Notes under the pieces: generated by a model
Told to the model about the DNA's origin: nothing
The model's input: the letters and a program-made list of their open reading frames with translations, nothing else
Database searches by the model: none
Assembly: GCA_002479645.1 (NCBI GenBank)
Contig: DLOO01000029.1
Coordinates: 33,042-40,702 of the forward strand
Source of the DNA: Lachnoclostridium sp. UBA7482
GTDB taxonomy: Bacteria; Bacillota; Clostridia; Lachnospirales; Lachnospiraceae
Length of the DNA: 7,661 nucleotides
Direction: 5' to 3'
Made by a program: the position numbers and the translations under genes
Shown here: positions 5,614-7,661 of the stretch, one piece after another
How positions within the stretch are numbered: position 1 is the stretch's first letter
How the letters are laid out: the number at the start of each line of letters is the position of its first letter

Positions 5614-6585
5614 TTTGATACGATTGTCGCTGCCCACGATTTTGATATACTGGAAGTTAAAGAGCCGGGAGGCAATACGCTCCGCATAGCGGTTCTTAAT
5701 CTTCTCCATGGACAGATTCGTGGAAATGATAATGGGCTTGTGTCTAAGCGCCCGTTCCTCCATACAGATGAACAGCTGGGAGTTTGTGTAGGAGTTCGTA
5801 AGCTCCGTTCCCAGGTCGTCGATTATCAGAAGGTCGCAGTCCAGAATTGTGGAAAATGCGCGTTTTGCATCGGCGCTGTCCTCTTCCCTGCCGAACTTGT
5901 ACTGCTGAAAAATCTCAAACAACCGGAATGCGGACAGATACATTACCGTGCAGTTCCGATCCAGAAGCGCCTTGGCAATGCAGTTTGTGAGAAATGTCTT
6001 GCCTACGCCGGTGTAGCCCTGAATCAGCATATCACGCTTGGCGGTGTCAAAATTCGCCACATAATCCTTCGCCTTGTAAAGAAAATCCTGCATAAGCTCG
6101 TAATGCGTCATACCGGTGCTTTCGTCCACAAGGAAGCGGGAATAAAGGCTTTCGTCAAAGGTGGAGAAATTCTCTTTCTCCAGAAGCTCACGGCGTCCCG
6201 GGTCGGTAAAGTAGTGATTGATAATCTCCTGCTTAAAGCATCGGCAGAGGTCGTGGTTCATGTAGCCGCTGTCCCTGCATAACGGGCAGCGGTAAATCGG
6301 CTCCAAATAATCCGCAGGAAATCCGGCAGAGCGAATCAGTGCTTTTTTCTGGGAAATCAGCATATCGTTGGTGCGTTTCAGCGATTCCAGTCGCTCAGGA
6401 CTGCCCTTGAGCGCGAGCTTAGCGGACTGAACCGAGCCGTGAATCAGCTGTTCGTCGATTTCGACCAGAACCGGCAGAGCCTTGTAGACCTGATCCCTGC
6501 GGAGGCGCTGTTCCCGGAGGTTTGCAAGGCGCAGTTCATCGTATTCGCGCATAATGGTTTGATACTCAGAATTGTTCAGTGCCAT
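5599..6585 (-). CDS. DnaC/DnaI-type replicative helicase loader (AAA+ ATPase)
   Basis: It is predicted to load the ring-shaped replicative helicase onto DNA during initiation and restart. The 328-residue protein starts with a long charged helical region (about 5-85, probably coiled coil). A cysteine cluster follows, C100-x2-C103-x10-C114-x-C116, which looks like a zinc site in the position used by DnaI-type loaders. The AAA+ domain has Walker A GYTGVGKT (190-197), Walker B LLIIDDLGTE (252-261), sensor-I IISTN (286-290) and arginine-finger candidates in NRYAERIASRLF (298-309). Size and order match clostridial members. GGGAGG lies 5 nt before ATG 6585, and the gene begins 22 nt after the DnaD-domain gene, the common pairing in Firmicutes. 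Database records may call it DnaC; it is not the helicase that carries that name in Bacillus. IstB-like transposition ATPases share this fold, but the zinc region and the DnaD neighbour argue for the replication role. Confidence 0.92.
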   Translation of the reverse strand: MALNNSEYQTIMREYDELRLANLREQRLRRDQVYKALPVLVEIDEQLIHGSVQSAKLALKGSPERLESLKRTNDMLISQKKALIRSAGFPADYLEPIYRCPLCRDSGYMNHDLCRCFKQEIINHYFTDPGRRELLEKENFSTFDESLYSRFLVDESTGMTHYELMQDFLYKAKDYVANFDTAKRDMLIQGYTGVGKTFLTNCIAKALLDRNCTVMYLSAFRLFEIFQQYKFGREEDSADAKRAFSTILDCDLLIIDDLGTELTNSYTNSQLFICMEERALRHKPIIISTNLSMEKIKNRYAERIASRLFNFQYIKIVGSDNRIKRSMR

Positions 6586-6607
6586 GGTTTCCTCCCGGGG
6601 GCGTGCG

Positions 6608-7648
6608 TTATTTTCGCTGAAGCATCAGGCGTTCAATCTCAGCCCAATCGTCAGTGCTGTATTCTCTCTGGTCAAAGTTATGAAACTGATTCGGAGAGGA
6701 ACTGTTTCTTCCCCTATTCATCATACCATTTTTCTGCGCATTTTCAAGTTTCTGTTTCTGTTCCGCGTGATTTTGATCCAGACGTGCGACGTCGTCAGAT
6801 GTCTGCGCGCCATTCTCGTGCCAACGCTTCAATATAGCGTCGATATAGCGGCAGCTTGCCGTCCCGTTGTCAGCGGCGCGGCGGAAGGCTTCCTCAATCA
6901 GGGGGAGCGGCATCTGCCATTCGCCGGTCCATTTGTTTATGTAAGCGCGCTGCGAGGCATTGACGGGGTCGTGTCGGGTAAATACGCTGCGGTACAGTCT
7001 GACCGCTTCTTCGTAAGGCGCGTGCGCATTTTCAAGGTCTGCGAGGGAGGTGATTCCATCGCGGTTCCAGTTGATGGCAACCGTCTCAATATAACGGTTC
7101 AGGCCGTTGCCGTAATTGGTGCCGGTCTGTTCAACACTGTACTGGTACAAATGCAGAATCAAATCCTCGGGGAGGCGGAGCTCCTCGTGAAGGAAATGAA
7201 GCAAATCCAGCTCCTCCCTGGAGCCAATCGGACGGCCGAGACGACTCTCTACGCTGCGGATCAGTCCCTCTAAGGGGGATTCCGGCGCCCGGGTAAGCGT
7301 CGGACGGGTGCCGGTCTGTTCCGAAGCAGACGCGGCGGCTTTCGGTTCCGCCTCGGTCAAATCGCGCAGATACAGCGAGCTGATAGCGCCGTCTGCATCC
7401 AAAGTAAACTCCAGAATGCCTTTCTTCTCCCAGTACCTCAGCGCACGGAGAATGTCCTTTTCGGCATAATCCATCCGGTCTGCGACCTCGCTCATGGAGA
7501 AGTCACGGTTCTGGGAAAGAAACCATTGAATGTACAAATACACTTTCAGGTAAGAACCGTTGGCGTCAGCCATGTATTCGTCGATAAATCGATTCGGTAT
7601 CTTGGTAAATGTTTTCTTTTCGTTCGATTTAATGCCAATCTTACACAT
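6608..7648 (-). CDS. DnaD-domain replication initiation protein with two DnaD repeats
   Basis: This 346-residue protein belongs to the DnaD/DnaB primosome family, which binds and remodels DNA and helps bring helicase and loader to origins or stalled forks. The N-terminal third (about 13-82) looks like a winged helix: FTKIPNRFIDEYM, then FSMSEVADRM and DILRALRYWEKKGILEF. After an Ala/Pro/Thr-rich linker (about 97-125) come two DnaD C-terminal-type domains. One is about 126-208, ending in Y186-x7-W194 followed by RDGIT; the other is about 212-290, ending in Y268-x7-W276 followed by ENGAQT. Both carry the family's Y-W-G DNA-binding signature. A low-complexity polar stretch (about 300-320) leads to NFDQREY (324-330) and a final helix. 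AGGAGG at 7656-7661 lies 7 nt before ATG 7648, so the gene is complete, but its promoter is outside the window. It heads the cluster with the helicase loader and prs. The family is secure; whether it serves oriC or restart is not known. Confidence 0.92.
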   Translation of the reverse strand: MCKIGIKSNEKKTFTKIPNRFIDEYMADANGSYLKVYLYIQWFLSQNRDFSMSEVADRMDYAEKDILRALRYWEKKGILEFTLDADGAISSLYLRDLTEAEPKAAASASEQTGTRPTLTRAPESPLEGLIRSVESRLGRPIGSREELDLLHFLHEELRLPEDLILHLYQYSVEQTGTNYGNGLNRYIETVAINWNRDGITSLADLENAHAPYEEAVRLYRSVFTRHDPVNASQRAYINKWTGEWQMPLPLIEEAFRRAADNGTASCRYIDAILKRWHENGAQTSDDVARLDQNHAEQKQKLENAQKNGMMNRGRNSSSPNQFHNFDQREYSTDDWAEIERLMLQRK

Positions 7649-7661
7649 GACGGTTCCTCCT

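Noticed and set aside
5599..6585. IstB-type transposition ATPase, which would imply an insertion sequence
   Set aside because: No transposase or terminal inverted repeats are present; the cysteine cluster and the adjacent DnaD-domain gene fit a chromosomal helicase loader.

Overview
This window looks like an ordinary chromosomal stretch from a low-to-mid GC Firmicute, most likely a Lachnospiraceae-type gut Clostridium. The evidence is strong AGGAGG-type ribosome binding sites, a DnaD-domain primosome protein next to a DnaC/DnaI-type helicase loader, a long divergent PRPP synthetase, and a PQQ-like beta-propeller lipoprotein of a kind I recall from that family. The taxon is inferred from remembered protein similarity, not from any search.

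Layout. Positions 1-233 (+) hold the last 76 codons of an unrecognised gene. Positions 234-399 hold a promoter (TTTACA, 18 nt, TG-extended TATTAT) and a short leader with two small hairpins. Transketolase (tkt, 400-2382, +) follows. The longest open frame begins at a TTG at 289, but the promoter lies inside that extension and a strong RBS precedes ATG 400, so 400 is taken as the start. Positions 2383-2578 have no gene but are dense in inverted repeats, including one strong hairpin without a T-run. Next is a secreted lipoprotein with a PQQ-like propeller (2579-4270, +). A bidirectional terminator at 4314-4364 separates it from a convergent three-gene cluster on the minus strand. In order of transcription this cluster is a DnaD-domain protein (7648-6608), a helicase loader (6585-5599) and PRPP synthetase (5560-4373). 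The intergenic gaps are 22 and 38 nt, each gene has its own RBS, and the promoter must lie beyond the right edge. No intergenic stretch exceeds 300 bases.

How the genes fit together. Transketolase supplies pentose phosphates, and PRPP synthetase turns ribose 5-phosphate into PRPP for nucleotide synthesis. The DnaD-like protein and the helicase loader act together to recruit the replicative helicase to DNA. The minus-strand cluster therefore couples helicase loading with nucleotide precursor supply; that functional link is inferred from co-location only. The propeller lipoprotein probably works outside the membrane and has no evident tie to its neighbours.

I found no mobile element, CRISPR array, tRNA, rRNA, defence system or clear new system. 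The points most worth checking are the structured tkt-lipoprotein spacer, the enlarged PRPP synthetase, the NFDQREY tail of the DnaD protein, and the function of the propeller lipoprotein.
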